A DNA stretch of 64,000 nucleotides. It comes from CAYRNY01 sp964425755 (GTDB taxonomy: Bacteria; Chloroflexota; Anaerolineae; Aggregatilineales; Aggregatilineaceae). Each line of letters starts with the position of its first letter. Position 1 is the first letter of the stretch. The notes under the pieces are model-generated. The model made no database searches. It saw only the letters and a program-made list of their open reading frames with translations, and had not been told where the DNA came from. Made by a program: the position numbers and the translations under genes. Location: the NCBI GenBank assembly GCA_964425755.1, contig CAYRNY010000016.1, positions 62,001 to 126,000 on the forward strand. Direction: 5' to 3'. Of the stretch, positions 17,394-24,480 are shown piece by piece.

Positions 17394-17618
17394 CTATGGC
17401 CTAGGTCGCCTGAAGACGAAGACCTCTGTTCCAACGTTGGGCATTTGATGCGACACGAGGTTCCAGCCATCTTCCCCGGCTTGTGACAGCAGTTCGTGCA
17501 AATTTTGGCCCTTCACAGGCATGCCGCTCCCAGGCCGTATTTTATCCAGGGGCTGTCCGTTTACCGTTCGCACTTCCTCATGGTTTGCCCGAATATGTAG
17601 ATATTCCCATTTCTGCAT
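17394..17618 (-). CDS. DUF4177-like small protein
   Basis: A 74-residue protein starting MQKWEYLHIRAN, with LHELLSQAGEDGWNLVSHQMP in the middle and EVFVFRRP at the end. The pattern of W-E-Y near the start and L-N/x-x-x-G-x-x-GW-x-LV in the middle is that of DUF4177, a small alpha/beta family of unknown function. AAGGAAGG precedes the ATG at 17618. It lies upstream of the TIR-FGE gene in the same direction, inside the tRNA-bounded segment, 196 bp away. Whether it belongs functionally with the TIR protein is unknown. Confidence 0.72.
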   Translation of the reverse strand: MQKWEYLHIRANHEEVRTVNGQPLDKIRPGSGMPVKGQNLHELLSQAGEDGWNLVSHQMPNVGTEVFVFRRPRP

Positions 17619-18223
17619 CTAGTACCTTCCTTAACCATAGTCTGCACATGTTCAATTCAATACCATCTTTACCGATTTCGGTTTTTGGCAATGCGAAATA
17701 CGGGCCTACAGATGCTTCAACCAGACCCGTAGTTTACCTGGCGCTTGGAAACCGAGTCCAGAAACCACAGCGTGCAGGGCAGCGTCGCGAGCGTGCGGTT
17801 GTCGAAGCGCGCATACTCCTTGGGCAAGATACCGCCGAGTTCGTTGTTGTCTGTTGCCATAAATCATGCCTTCTTCGAAAGTGTAGTAACAATAAGTCAG
17901 TCCATCATAACACGGCTTCTAGGGCCGAGGAAATCTGTACCAGTACGAAAAGAGCCGACCGTCTGCTGGTGGCTCTCCAATCGCGTTACTACAGGCGCAT
18001 AGTACCCCGGCAATCAAGACTTCACAACGGTTGAAGCGTCGGCGTGTACTCAGTCACGCCCCATTAACAACCTTTTCCGGAGCTACGCAGCCCCTTTGTA
18101 GCGGTCGTACTTGGATTTCCGCCGGTGGCCCTTTAAACCACTCTTCCGATTGCGGCTGTTTGACGCAACGAAGCGCCATATACGGGGGGGCTGACTGCCT
18201 CACACCCCCGCATCTGGCACCAC
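17619..18223. other. 605-bp gene-poor stretch inside the tRNA-bounded segment
   Basis: Apart from a possible 47-codon frame on the minus strand (17717-17860), I see no convincing gene, transposase, integrase or RNA. Base composition is mixed, with AT-richer patches. Confidence 0.5.
17717..17860 (-). CDS. short hypothetical protein or gene fragment
   Basis: ATG at 17860 is followed by 46 more codons and a TGA; AAGG lies about ten bases upstream. The peptide contains GGILPKEYARFDNRTLATLP and then a hydrophobic CTLWFLDSV. Its third codon positions are strongly G/C, unlike the surrounding segment but like the main chromosome, which argues that it is, or was, coding. No family recognised. It could be the 5' part of a longer gene that has lost its end. 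Confidence 0.4.
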   Translation of the reverse strand: MATDNNELGGILPKEYARFDNRTLATLPCTLWFLDSVSKRQVNYGSG

Positions 18224-18295
<72 letters not shown>

Positions 18296-18315
18296 TCAGA
18301 TGTCCCCCTCAGAAG

Positions 18316-18335
18316 CGCCGGAGACGGTGTTTTTT
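18316..18335 (+). terminator. terminator of tRNA-Gly copy 2
   Basis: CGCCG, loop GAGA, CGGTG (one G-U pair), then six T. Slightly diverged from the copy 1 terminator. Confidence 0.65.
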
Positions 18336-18574
18336 GATTCCGTGCGGGTGATAGTCGGAGAGCCATGTTGGGCCACATTGCTGGTCGCATCCATTTCGAC
18401 AATACCAGGGCAAGCGGGTATCCACCAGTGGTACGATCGCGTGACACAGGTCATAATGTTGCTCAAAGCTTCAGCCAACAGATGCCCCGCCCGTCCTGGC
18501 GGGGGAGCGCGGTGCTAACGACGTTTTTCTAAAGGCAGACACAGTCTGGCCTGCACATAGACCGGGATACACTT

Positions 18575-19405
18575 ATGCAGAACACAATTGATGGCTTCGT
18601 CTTTGATCTGGACGGCACTGTATATCTTGGCGACGACGCGCTACCGGGCGCGGTGGAAATGATCGCTTACCTTCGAGAGCGAAACAAGCGTGTCCTGTTC
18701 GTGAGCAACAAGCCGCTACAACCGCGCACCGCGTATGCGGAGAAATTGACGCGCCTGGGCATCCCTGCAAGCGCAGACGACGTCGTCACATCCGGGTACG
18801 TGCTCGGCTATCATCTGGCGGCACACCATCCTGACCTGGCCCTGTACGTGATCGGCGAGCAGGCGTTACACGACGAACTACGCGGTCACGGGCTGACGAT
18901 CGTGAACGAGTTCCTCGACCAGGACCCGCGAGAAGTCATCCAACCACACGGGGTTGATGCGGTTGTCGTCGCTTTTGACCGCACGCTGGATTACCGGAAG
19001 CTGAACACAGCATACCAGGCGCTGGTCAACGGCGCGCGCTTCTTTGCCACCAACGCCGACAAAACGTGCCCCATGCCCGGCGGCGGCATCCCGGATGCGG
19101 GGGCGACGATCGCGGCCCTGGAACACATCTCGGGGCGCAAGCTGGAGCTTCTGGCGGGCAAGCCATCGACGCTGATCATGGAAGTCGCGTTAAGCCGGCT
19201 TGGGTTACCGGCAGCGCGGTGCATGATGGTCGGCGACCGGCTGGAGACGGATATGTTAATGGGGCAGCAGGCGGGGATGCTGACCGCCGCCGTAATGAGC
19301 GGCGCGTCCACACGGGAGGATGTCGCCCGCATGCAGCGCCCGCCGGATTACGTCCTGGAGCATATCGGGGAAATTCCCACCGCCCTTGGCGCGCTATTGC
19401 AGTGA
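18575..19405 (+). CDS. HAD-IIA family phosphatase (NagD-like)
   Basis: A 276-residue haloacid-dehalogenase hydrolase of the IIA subclass. Motif I is FDLDGTVYLG (nucleophile Asp and acid Asp), motif II lies in VSNKPLQPR, the cap contains the NADKTCPMPGG segment typical of NagD/p-nitrophenyl phosphatases, the lysine is in GKPS, and motif III is MVGDRLETDM. It should dephosphorylate a small sugar phosphate, nucleotide or phosphoglycolate. The ATG at 18575 gives the family-standard N-terminus; the ribosome site is weak. It is the first chromosomal gene after the tRNA-bounded segment. Confidence 0.92.
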   Translation: MQNTIDGFVFDLDGTVYLGDDALPGAVEMIAYLRERNKRVLFVSNKPLQPRTAYAEKLTRLGIPASADDVVTSGYVLGYHLAAHHPDLALYVIGEQALHDELRGHGLTIVNEFLDQDPREVIQPHGVDAVVVAFDRTLDYRKLNTAYQALVNGARFFATNADKTCPMPGGGIPDAGATIAALEHISGRKLELLAGKPSTLIMEVALSRLGLPAARCMMVGDRLETDMLMGQQAGMLTAAVMSGASTREDVARMQRPPDYVLEHIGEIPTALGALLQ

Positions 19406-19434
19406 GCGAGGAAGTGCAGCGCGCGTCGCGAGAC

Positions 19435-19466
19435 AAAAAAGACCCCAACCACGCGGCTGGGGTCTT
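19435..19466 (-). terminator. terminator of the initiator tRNA (minus strand)
   Basis: On the minus strand GACCCCA and TGGGGTC (19441-19447 and 19458-19464) form a 7-bp stem followed by six T (19440-19435), directly downstream of the tRNA-Met. It lies between the convergent HAD gene and the tRNA. Confidence 0.85.
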
Positions 19467-19472
19467 CCACTA

Positions 19473-19544
19473 TAGCGGGGGCAGGATTCGAACCTGCGAC
19501 CTCCGGGTTATGAGCCCGACGAGCTGCCACTGCTCTACCCCGCA
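19473..19544 (-). tRNA. initiator tRNA-Met (CAT)
   Basis: 72-nt cloverleaf on the minus strand with anticodon CAT (plus strand ATG at 19510-19512). The anticodon stem has three consecutive G-C pairs (GGG/CCC) and the first acceptor pair is a mismatch (T1 against T72). Both are initiator hallmarks, though most bacteria have C1-A72. CCA not encoded. Confidence 0.9.
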
Positions 19545-19658
19545 TCAACGGTGAGTACTATACCATCAGGAATATAGGCCGTCAAGGGTTAAATTTTGGG
19601 TTTTTACAGAATATCTGGGGGTCAGAAAGGAGCAGGAAGGACCGCCCGCCTCAACTTG

Positions 19659-19688
19659 TTGTGCCTGCTGCGCCGAAACGCGTATACT
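19659..19688 (+). promoter_or_regulatory. candidate promoter of the pncC-type gene
   Basis: TTGTGC (19659-19664), 18-base spacer, TATACT (19683-19688), ending about 45 bases before the ATG at 19734. Confidence 0.45.
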
Positions 19689-19733
19689 GGATTCAGGGGA
19701 TGGGTCACGCACACAACAGAGGGACTGCTCACC

Positions 19734-20219
19734 ATGACTGCCAACTCGCTCGAACAGACCGTTGGGGACCGGCTGCGCGCCGCCGGGCTGACCATCGCAA
19801 CCGCTGAATCCTGCACCGGTGGCCTGATCACGGCGCGCCTGACCGCCGTCGCGGGCAGCTCGGATTATGTGCTGGGCGGCGTGGTGTCGTATGCGAACGC
19901 GGTCAAACAGCAGGTGCTCGGCGTGGGCGCGGAGACGCTCGCGCAGCACGGCGCGGTCAGCGAGCCGGTCGCGCGACAAATGGCGGACGGCGTGCGTAGA
20001 CTCTTGCAGGCCGCGGTCGCGCTCAGCGTGACCGGGATCGCGGGGCCGGGTGGCGGGACCGCCGAGAAACCCGTCGGCCTGACGTTCATCGGGCTCAGCA
20101 CCCCGGCGGGAACGTGGGTGCGGCGGTTCCTCTTTTCGGGCGACCGCGCGCAGAACCGCGCGCAGTCCGTCACCGCGGCGCTCCAGTTCGTGCTAGATTA
20201 CCTGGACGGGCAGCTATGA
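19734..20219 (+). CDS. pncC: nicotinamide-nucleotide amidase (CinA C-terminal domain)
   Basis: A 161-residue stand-alone CinA C-terminal/PncC enzyme that deamidates NMN to nicotinic acid mononucleotide in NAD recycling. The active-site segment AESCTGGLI is at residues 23-31, and ALSVTGIAGPGGGTAEKPVG is the second conserved block. The MTANSLEQ start at 19734 gives the normal length; a longer upstream reading includes the promoter region and is rejected. Its stop overlaps the next gene's ATG by the ATGA arrangement. Confidence 0.93.
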   Translation: MTANSLEQTVGDRLRAAGLTIATAESCTGGLITARLTAVAGSSDYVLGGVVSYANAVKQQVLGVGAETLAQHGAVSEPVARQMADGVRRLLQAAVALSVTGIAGPGGGTAEKPVGLTFIGLSTPAGTWVRRFLFSGDRAQNRAQSVTAALQFVLDYLDGQL

Positions 20220-20452
20220 CATTTCGCATGACCCAGGTAGACGCTACCTTCACCCCGGACGGCTGGCCGGTGCCGTCCAGCCTGCGCTGGGAAGGCGCGA
20301 CGATACCCGTGATCGACGTGGGCCGCCGCTGGCGCGCTGATGACGGGATCCACGTGCTGGTGCGCGTGCCGGATGGCCGGGTCTTCGAGCTGCACACCAA
20401 CGGCGCGTTGTGGCGCGCGGCAGTCATCTCCGAGCCGCCGGAATACGCGTAG
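20216..20452 (+). CDS. small hypothetical protein translationally coupled to pncC
   Basis: 78 residues starting MTFRMTQVDA at 20216, its ATG overlapping the pncC stop codon by four bases. The middle is beta-rich: GATIPVIDVGRRWRADDGIHVLVRVPDG then VFELHTNGALWRAAVI, a compact five-strand pattern seen in small proteins that recur near DNA-repair polymerases in Chloroflexota and Actinobacteria. I cannot name the family with confidence. Coupling to pncC suggests joint expression, not necessarily shared function. Confidence 0.75.
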   Translation: MTFRMTQVDATFTPDGWPVPSSLRWEGATIPVIDVGRRWRADDGIHVLVRVPDGRVFELHTNGALWRAAVISEPPEYA

Positions 20453-20563
20453 GTGCGGCGGCACGGGCCGGTATTGCCGAATCACACCGCACACTTTATG
20501 ATCGGCGCATGAGCCGTTGGCCTGCATCCCCACATTATCGCAAGCATTGAAAGGTCAAGGTGC

Positions 20564-21535
20564 ATGAACCGGTCCACAGTCATCAGCCTCTTGCTCCTGC
20601 TGCTGGCGCTCGGAGTCGCGCTGCCGGCAGCGGCACAAGATCATTCCCCCATCCCTGACGAATACGCCGGCCTGACGATCGAGGCGCTGCGCGCGCGCAG
20701 TTACGGCGGCGGCGTGGTCACCGTCGAGCAGACGCTGGCGCAAACCGACGCCTTTACGCGTTACCTGATCGCCTACCCCAGCGACGACCTGACGATCTAC
20801 GGCTTCATGAACATCCCGCAGGGACGCGGGCCGTTCCCGGTGATCATCGCGCTGCACGGGTACATCGACCCGGCGCAGTACTACACGCTGGACTACACCA
20901 CGCGTTACGCCGACGATCTCGCGCGGGCAGGCTATCTCGTGCTGCACCCCAACCTGCGCGGCTACGCGCCCTCTGACAACGGACCCAACCTGTTCCGCGT
21001 GGGCATGGCGATCGACGTGCTGAACCTGGTGGCGATCGTGCGGCAGACCGGCGGCATGGCCGGGGAGTTGTTCGCCGCGAGTCCTGAGGCGATCGGGCTG
21101 TGGGGGCACAGCATGGGCGGCGGAATCTCGCTGCGGGTGATCACGGTCGATCCCGGCATCGACGCGGCGGTGCTCTACGGCGCGATGAGCGGCGACGAGG
21201 TGCAGAACTTCACCGCGATCAACCAGTGGTCCGGCGGGCGGCGCGGCCTGGAAGAACTCGCCGCACCGGAAGCGGCGTTACAGGCCATCTCCCCGATCTA
21301 CCACCTGGACGCCATCGAGGCGGCGGTGAGCATCCATCACGGCGCTGCGGATGGACTGGTGCCGCCGGAATGGTCAGCCCATTTGTGCGCGTGGCTGCAA
21401 GCGCTCGGCAAGACCGTGCAGTGTTTCAGCTATGAAGGCCAGCCGCACACATTCACCGGCGAGGGCGATCGCCTGTTCGTGCAGAATACGATCGCGTTTT
21501 TCGACGCGTTCCTGAAGAACGAAACGATCCCGTAG
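20564..21535 (+). CDS. secreted alpha/beta hydrolase (dienelactone hydrolase/prolyl-oligopeptidase-like)
   Basis: 323 residues with a Sec signal peptide (MNRSTVISLLLLLLALGVALPAAAQ). The alpha/beta hydrolase core shows ALHGYID near residue 97 (oxyanion hole), the nucleophile elbow GHSMGG near 185, the acid Asp in HHGAADGLVPP, and the catalytic His in EGQPHTFTG. Such enzymes cleave esters or peptides outside the membrane. Start at 20564 with CAAGGTG upstream. Single gene. Confidence 0.9.
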   Translation: MNRSTVISLLLLLLALGVALPAAAQDHSPIPDEYAGLTIEALRARSYGGGVVTVEQTLAQTDAFTRYLIAYPSDDLTIYGFMNIPQGRGPFPVIIALHGYIDPAQYYTLDYTTRYADDLARAGYLVLHPNLRGYAPSDNGPNLFRVGMAIDVLNLVAIVRQTGGMAGELFAASPEAIGLWGHSMGGGISLRVITVDPGIDAAVLYGAMSGDEVQNFTAINQWSGGRRGLEELAAPEAALQAISPIYHLDAIEAAVSIHHGAADGLVPPEWSAHLCAWLQALGKTVQCFSYEGQPHTFTGEGDRLFVQNTIAFFDAFLKNETIP

Positions 21536-21542
21536 CGACCGG

Positions 21543-21944
21543 CTACGCGCCCTTCTCGCGCACCTTCTGTTCGAACCGGTCGCGATCCACGATAAAACGC
21601 TCGTGCGTGCCGGAGCCGATCACCTCGACCGGGTCCGCCGCCGAGACCTCGAACACCAGCCGCCGCCCGTCCACCTCGGTGAGCGTGGCGGTGGCGCTGA
21701 CGGTCATGCCGACCGGCGTCGCGGCGAGGTGCTGCACGTCGATGCGCGTGCCGACCGACGTTTTGCCTTCCGGCAGGTGCCCATCCAGCGCGGCGACGGC
21801 TGCCGCCTCGATCAGCGCGATCATGGCGGGCGTGGCGTAAACGGCGACGGTCCCGCTGGCGAAGGCGTTCGCGGTCAGGTCGGGCGTCACGGTGACGCTT
21901 GCGGTCCCGCTCAGGCCGGGGGACAGGGTCAGATCGTCGGGCAT
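21543..21944 (-). CDS. FlK-like acyl-CoA thioesterase
   Basis: 133-residue hotdog-fold thioesterase. Thr38, Glu46 and His72 match the catalytic triad of fluoroacetyl-CoA thioesterase FlK (Thr42, Glu50, His76) in identity and exact spacing: ATPAMIALIEAA, then VQHLAATPVGM. FlK resembles a family of small thioesterases acting on short acyl-CoAs; a role in fluoroacetate resistance should not be assumed. Start at 21944 (MPDDLTL) gives family length; a much longer upstream reading overlaps the metG promoter region and is rejected. Confidence 0.88.
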   Translation of the reverse strand: MPDDLTLSPGLSGTASVTVTPDLTANAFASGTVAVYATPAMIALIEAAAVAALDGHLPEGKTSVGTRIDVQHLAATPVGMTVSATATLTEVDGRRLVFEVSAADPVEVIGSGTHERFIVDRDRFEQKVREKGA

Positions 21945-22122
21945 GGCGCTGCTCACTTTCGGTTTAGATGATCGCGTAATCGTTCTAACATGTACGGTCT
22001 GAGTGAGCAAATTTCCGAGCAATCGCCCGGAGCAGCCACCCGCGCCAGTTCGAGGGCCGGTTCGCGGTCCGATCGGTGCATAGCCTTGTGCTTGAGCGCA
22101 AGGCGGACCGCGAATTTTCCGG

Positions 22123-22151
22123 TTGACTCGCCCCGCCAAACACCGTATGAT
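22123..22151 (+). promoter_or_regulatory. sigma70-type promoter of the metG leader
   Basis: TTGACT (22123-22128), 17-base spacer, TATGAT (22146-22151). Start of transcription expected near 22158, about 308 bases before metG. Confidence 0.78.
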
Positions 22152-22158
22152 TAAGCAC

Positions 22159-22260
22159 ATGAACACGTACGAACGATCTCACGCCGCCTGTGGTGGCATG
22201 ATGCGGATGCGCCGCTTGCCGTGGTCGGATGTTCCGGCGATGGCGCTTGGTGCTGGCTAG
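22159..22260 (+). CDS. putative Met-rich leader peptide of metG
   Basis: ATG at 22159, at or next to the predicted transcription start (so leaderless), followed by 33 codons and TAG. The peptide contains a Met cluster (GGMMRMRRL, residues 12-20) and five Met in 33 residues. The cluster ends just before the 5' arm of the long stem at 22214. A ribosome stalling at Met codons could therefore change folding. Whether it is translated is unknown. Confidence 0.45.
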   Translation: MNTYERSHAACGGMMRMRRLPWSDVPAMALGAG

Positions 22261-22293
22261 CGCGCATTCGCCACCAACCCGATTACGGCAAGC
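22214..22293 (+). promoter_or_regulatory. long-range stem in the metG leader
   Basis: 22214-22228 (GCTTGCCGTGGTCGG) pairs with 22279-22293 (CCGATTACGGCAAGC) over 15 bp including two G-U pairs. Inside it, TTGGTG (22247-22252) pairs with CACCAA (22272-22277), and an alternative GGCGA/TCGCC stem competes with that. It ends one base before the terminator hairpin. Confidence 0.6.
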
Positions 22294-22321
22294 AAACCGT
22301 CGAGCACTCGGCGGTTTTTTG
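22294..22321 (+). terminator. terminator (attenuator) before metG
   Basis: AACCGTCGA (22295-22303), loop GCAC, TCGGCGGTT (22308-22316) with one G-U pair, then T to 22320. It sits within the leader, 145 bases before the metG start, so transcription must read through it. Confidence 0.75.
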
Positions 22322-22465
22322 TTTGCGTTGACCCGACGTTCCATACGCGGCACGTCGAGCAACGCAACTGGAAACCGAAAACTGCCAACGGATCGCTGAA
22401 AACACCGGACTTTCGCGCTACAATGTTCGCCGGTCAACCGACCTTGTACATGCAAAGGGGATACC

Positions 22466-24274
22466 ATGCCTGAATACATTCACGTTTCCGTCGCCTGGCC
22501 TTACGCCAACGGGGATATGCACGCCGGACACATGGCGGGCGCCTACCTGCCTGCCGACATCTTCGCGCGGTTTCACCGCCTGAAGGGCAACCACGTGCTG
22601 ATGGTCAGCGGCTCGGATTCGCACGGCACGCCGATCACGGTCGAAGCCGACAAGCTCGGCGTCACGCCGCGCGACGTCTTTGAGCACTACCACCGCCGCT
22701 TTTTGGAAACGCAGCGCGACTTCGGCATCAGCTACGACCTGTTCACGCATACCGACACCGCCAATCACCACCGGGTCGCCCAGGACATATTCACCACGCT
22801 GCTGGAGCGCGGCTACCTCTACAAAGAACGGCAGCGCCTGCTTTACAGCGAGACCGAGCAGCGCTTCCTGCCGGATCGCTACGTCGAGGGCACGTGCCCG
22901 ATCTGCGGCTACGAGAACGCGCGCGGCGACCAGTGCGACAACTGCGGCTCGCTGCTCGACGCGCTGGACCTGATCAACCCGCGCAGCCGCACCGATGGCG
23001 CGACGCCTGTCGTGCGCGAAACCGAACACTACTTCTTCAATCTCGCGGCGTTCAAAGAGAAACTGCGCGACTACCTGGCCGATCCACGTAAAGCGCGAGA
23101 ATGGCGCACGCAGGTGCTGCGTGTCTCGCAGAACAAGGTCGACGAACTCAAAGGCCGCCCGATCACGCGTGATATCGGCTGGGGCATCCGCATCCCGCTT
23201 GAGGGCTGGGAAGACAAGCGCATGTACGTGTGGTTCGAGGCCGTGATGGGCTACCTTACCGCCAGCGTGGAATGGGCCAAGAACACCGGCGATCCCGAAG
23301 CCTGGAAGCAGTGGTGGTATAACCCCGACGCCAAGATTTACAACTTCATCGGCAAGGACAACATCGAGTTCCACACGATCATCTGGCCTGCGGAACTGAT
23401 GGGCATCGATGGCCTCTACACCGGCGGCGACGAGGGGCACATCAACCTGCCCTATGACGTGCCCGCCAATGAGTTCATGAACATCGAGAGCCAGCAGTTC
23501 TCCAAGAGCCGCAACTGGGCGATCTGGATCCCCGACATCCTTGAACGCTACTCGGCGGACCAGATCCGTTACTACATCGCGATGACATTCCCCGAAACGC
23601 GCGACTCCGACTGGTCCTGGGAAGGGTTCGTCAACCGCAACAATACCGAGTTGCTCGCCGCGTGGGGCAACCTGGTCAACCGCGTGCTCAAGTTCGCGAC
23701 CAAGCACTTCGACAGCGCCGTGCCGCAACCCGGCGAACTGGAGCCGATGGACGAGGCGATCATCGCGCAGGTGGAAGACGGGTTCGAGCAGATCGGCGAA
23801 CTGCTGGCGGCGGTCAGGCTGCGTGATGCGCTGGCGGAAGGGATCGCGCTGGCGCGCGCGGTGAACGGCTACCTGGACCGCGCGCCCTGGTTCAAGGTCG
23901 TCAAGGACGACAAACAGCGTGCCGCGACGACGATCTACACCGCGCTGCGCTGCATCGACAACCTCAAGACGCTGCTCGCGCCGTTCCTGCCGTTCACCTC
24001 GCAGCAGGTGCACGAGTTCCTGGGTTACGAGGGGCGACTGTTCGGCGACCTGCGCATCGAGACATTTGAGGAAGACGGCCAGGCACACCAAGCGCTGACC
24101 TATCATGCGGACGAGAACGTCGTCGGCGCGTGGGAGCCGAGCAAACTGCCGCCGGGGCAGGCGCTCCGCCAGCCGAAACCGCTGTTCCGCAAGCTGGAGC
24201 CGGAGCTGATCGACGAGGAGCGCGCGCGGCTGGGCCAGCCCCGCGAAACCGCGAGCCAGCCGAAACGCGCCTGA
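22466..24274 (+). CDS. metG: methionyl-tRNA synthetase
   Basis: 602-residue class I synthetase charging tRNA-Met. The HIGH-type motif is HAGH at residues 19-22, the zinc knuckle CPICGYENARGDQC...C lies near 144-160, the KMSKS equivalent is QFSKSRNW near 335, and the anticodon-binding WGNLVNRVLKF follows. The C-terminal dimerisation (EMAP-II-like) domain is absent, giving a monomeric-type enzyme. Expression probably responds to its long structured leader. Confidence 0.97.
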   Translation: MPEYIHVSVAWPYANGDMHAGHMAGAYLPADIFARFHRLKGNHVLMVSGSDSHGTPITVEADKLGVTPRDVFEHYHRRFLETQRDFGISYDLFTHTDTANHHRVAQDIFTTLLERGYLYKERQRLLYSETEQRFLPDRYVEGTCPICGYENARGDQCDNCGSLLDALDLINPRSRTDGATPVVRETEHYFFNLAAFKEKLRDYLADPRKAREWRTQVLRVSQNKVDELKGRPITRDIGWGIRIPLEGWEDKRMYVWFEAVMGYLTASVEWAKNTGDPEAWKQWWYNPDAKIYNFIGKDNIEFHTIIWPAELMGIDGLYTGGDEGHINLPYDVPANEFMNIESQQFSKSRNWAIWIPDILERYSADQIRYYIAMTFPETRDSDWSWEGFVNRNNTELLAAWGNLVNRVLKFATKHFDSAVPQPGELEPMDEAIIAQVEDGFEQIGELLAAVRLRDALAEGIALARAVNGYLDRAPWFKVVKDDKQRAATTIYTALRCIDNLKTLLAPFLPFTSQQVHEFLGYEGRLFGDLRIETFEEDGQAHQALTYHADENVVGAWEPSKLPPGQALRQPKPLFRKLEPELIDEERARLGQPRETASQPKRA

Positions 24275-24345
24275 CACGCGGCCCGGCGTAAGTCAGCCGC
24301 AGCGCAGCCGGATGTGAGCAACAGCCGGATTCCGCGTACAATAAG

Positions 24346-24374
24346 GGGCGAGCCAACCGGTGCTCGCCCTGTTT
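24346..24374 (+). terminator. hairpin between metG and the GT-C gene
   Basis: GGGCGAGC (24346-24353) pairs with GCTCGCCC (24362-24369), followed by TGTTT. It probably ends metG. A TACAAT at 24337-24342 just before it could instead be a -10 box for the next gene. Confidence 0.55.
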
Positions 24375-24480
24375 GGTTCCGGTTCGGGCGCGCGTCACGT
24401 GTCGGGAAACAGGCCCCGACAGCCGGCAACGGGCAACCAGGAATCAAGGACCAACAACCGTCACGCAAAGGACAAACCCC

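Larger units (their letters stand above)
21945..22465. other. 521-bp intergenic region with the metG leader
   Basis: Divergent region between the thioesterase and metG. On the plus strand it contains a strong promoter (22123-22151), a short Met-rich frame (22159-22260), a 15-bp long-range stem (22214-22293) and a terminator hairpin (22294-22321), then about 145 bases to the metG ATG. Confidence 0.7.

Noticed and set aside
17287..17448. Plus-strand frame MALIPRLKPF...EKYYDEDIVDAASYG
   Set aside because: It overlaps the end of the DUF4177 gene in antisense, has no ribosome site and no recognisable family.
15264..18223. Integrase or transposase inside the tRNA-bounded segment
   Set aside because: No frame with tyrosine recombinase, serine recombinase or DDE signatures was found on either strand.
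22159..22321. T-box or SAM-type riboswitch at metG
   Set aside because: The conserved T-box antiterminator sequence (AGGGTGG...ACCGCG) and the core of SAM-I riboswitches are not present. Kept as an unclassified structured leader.
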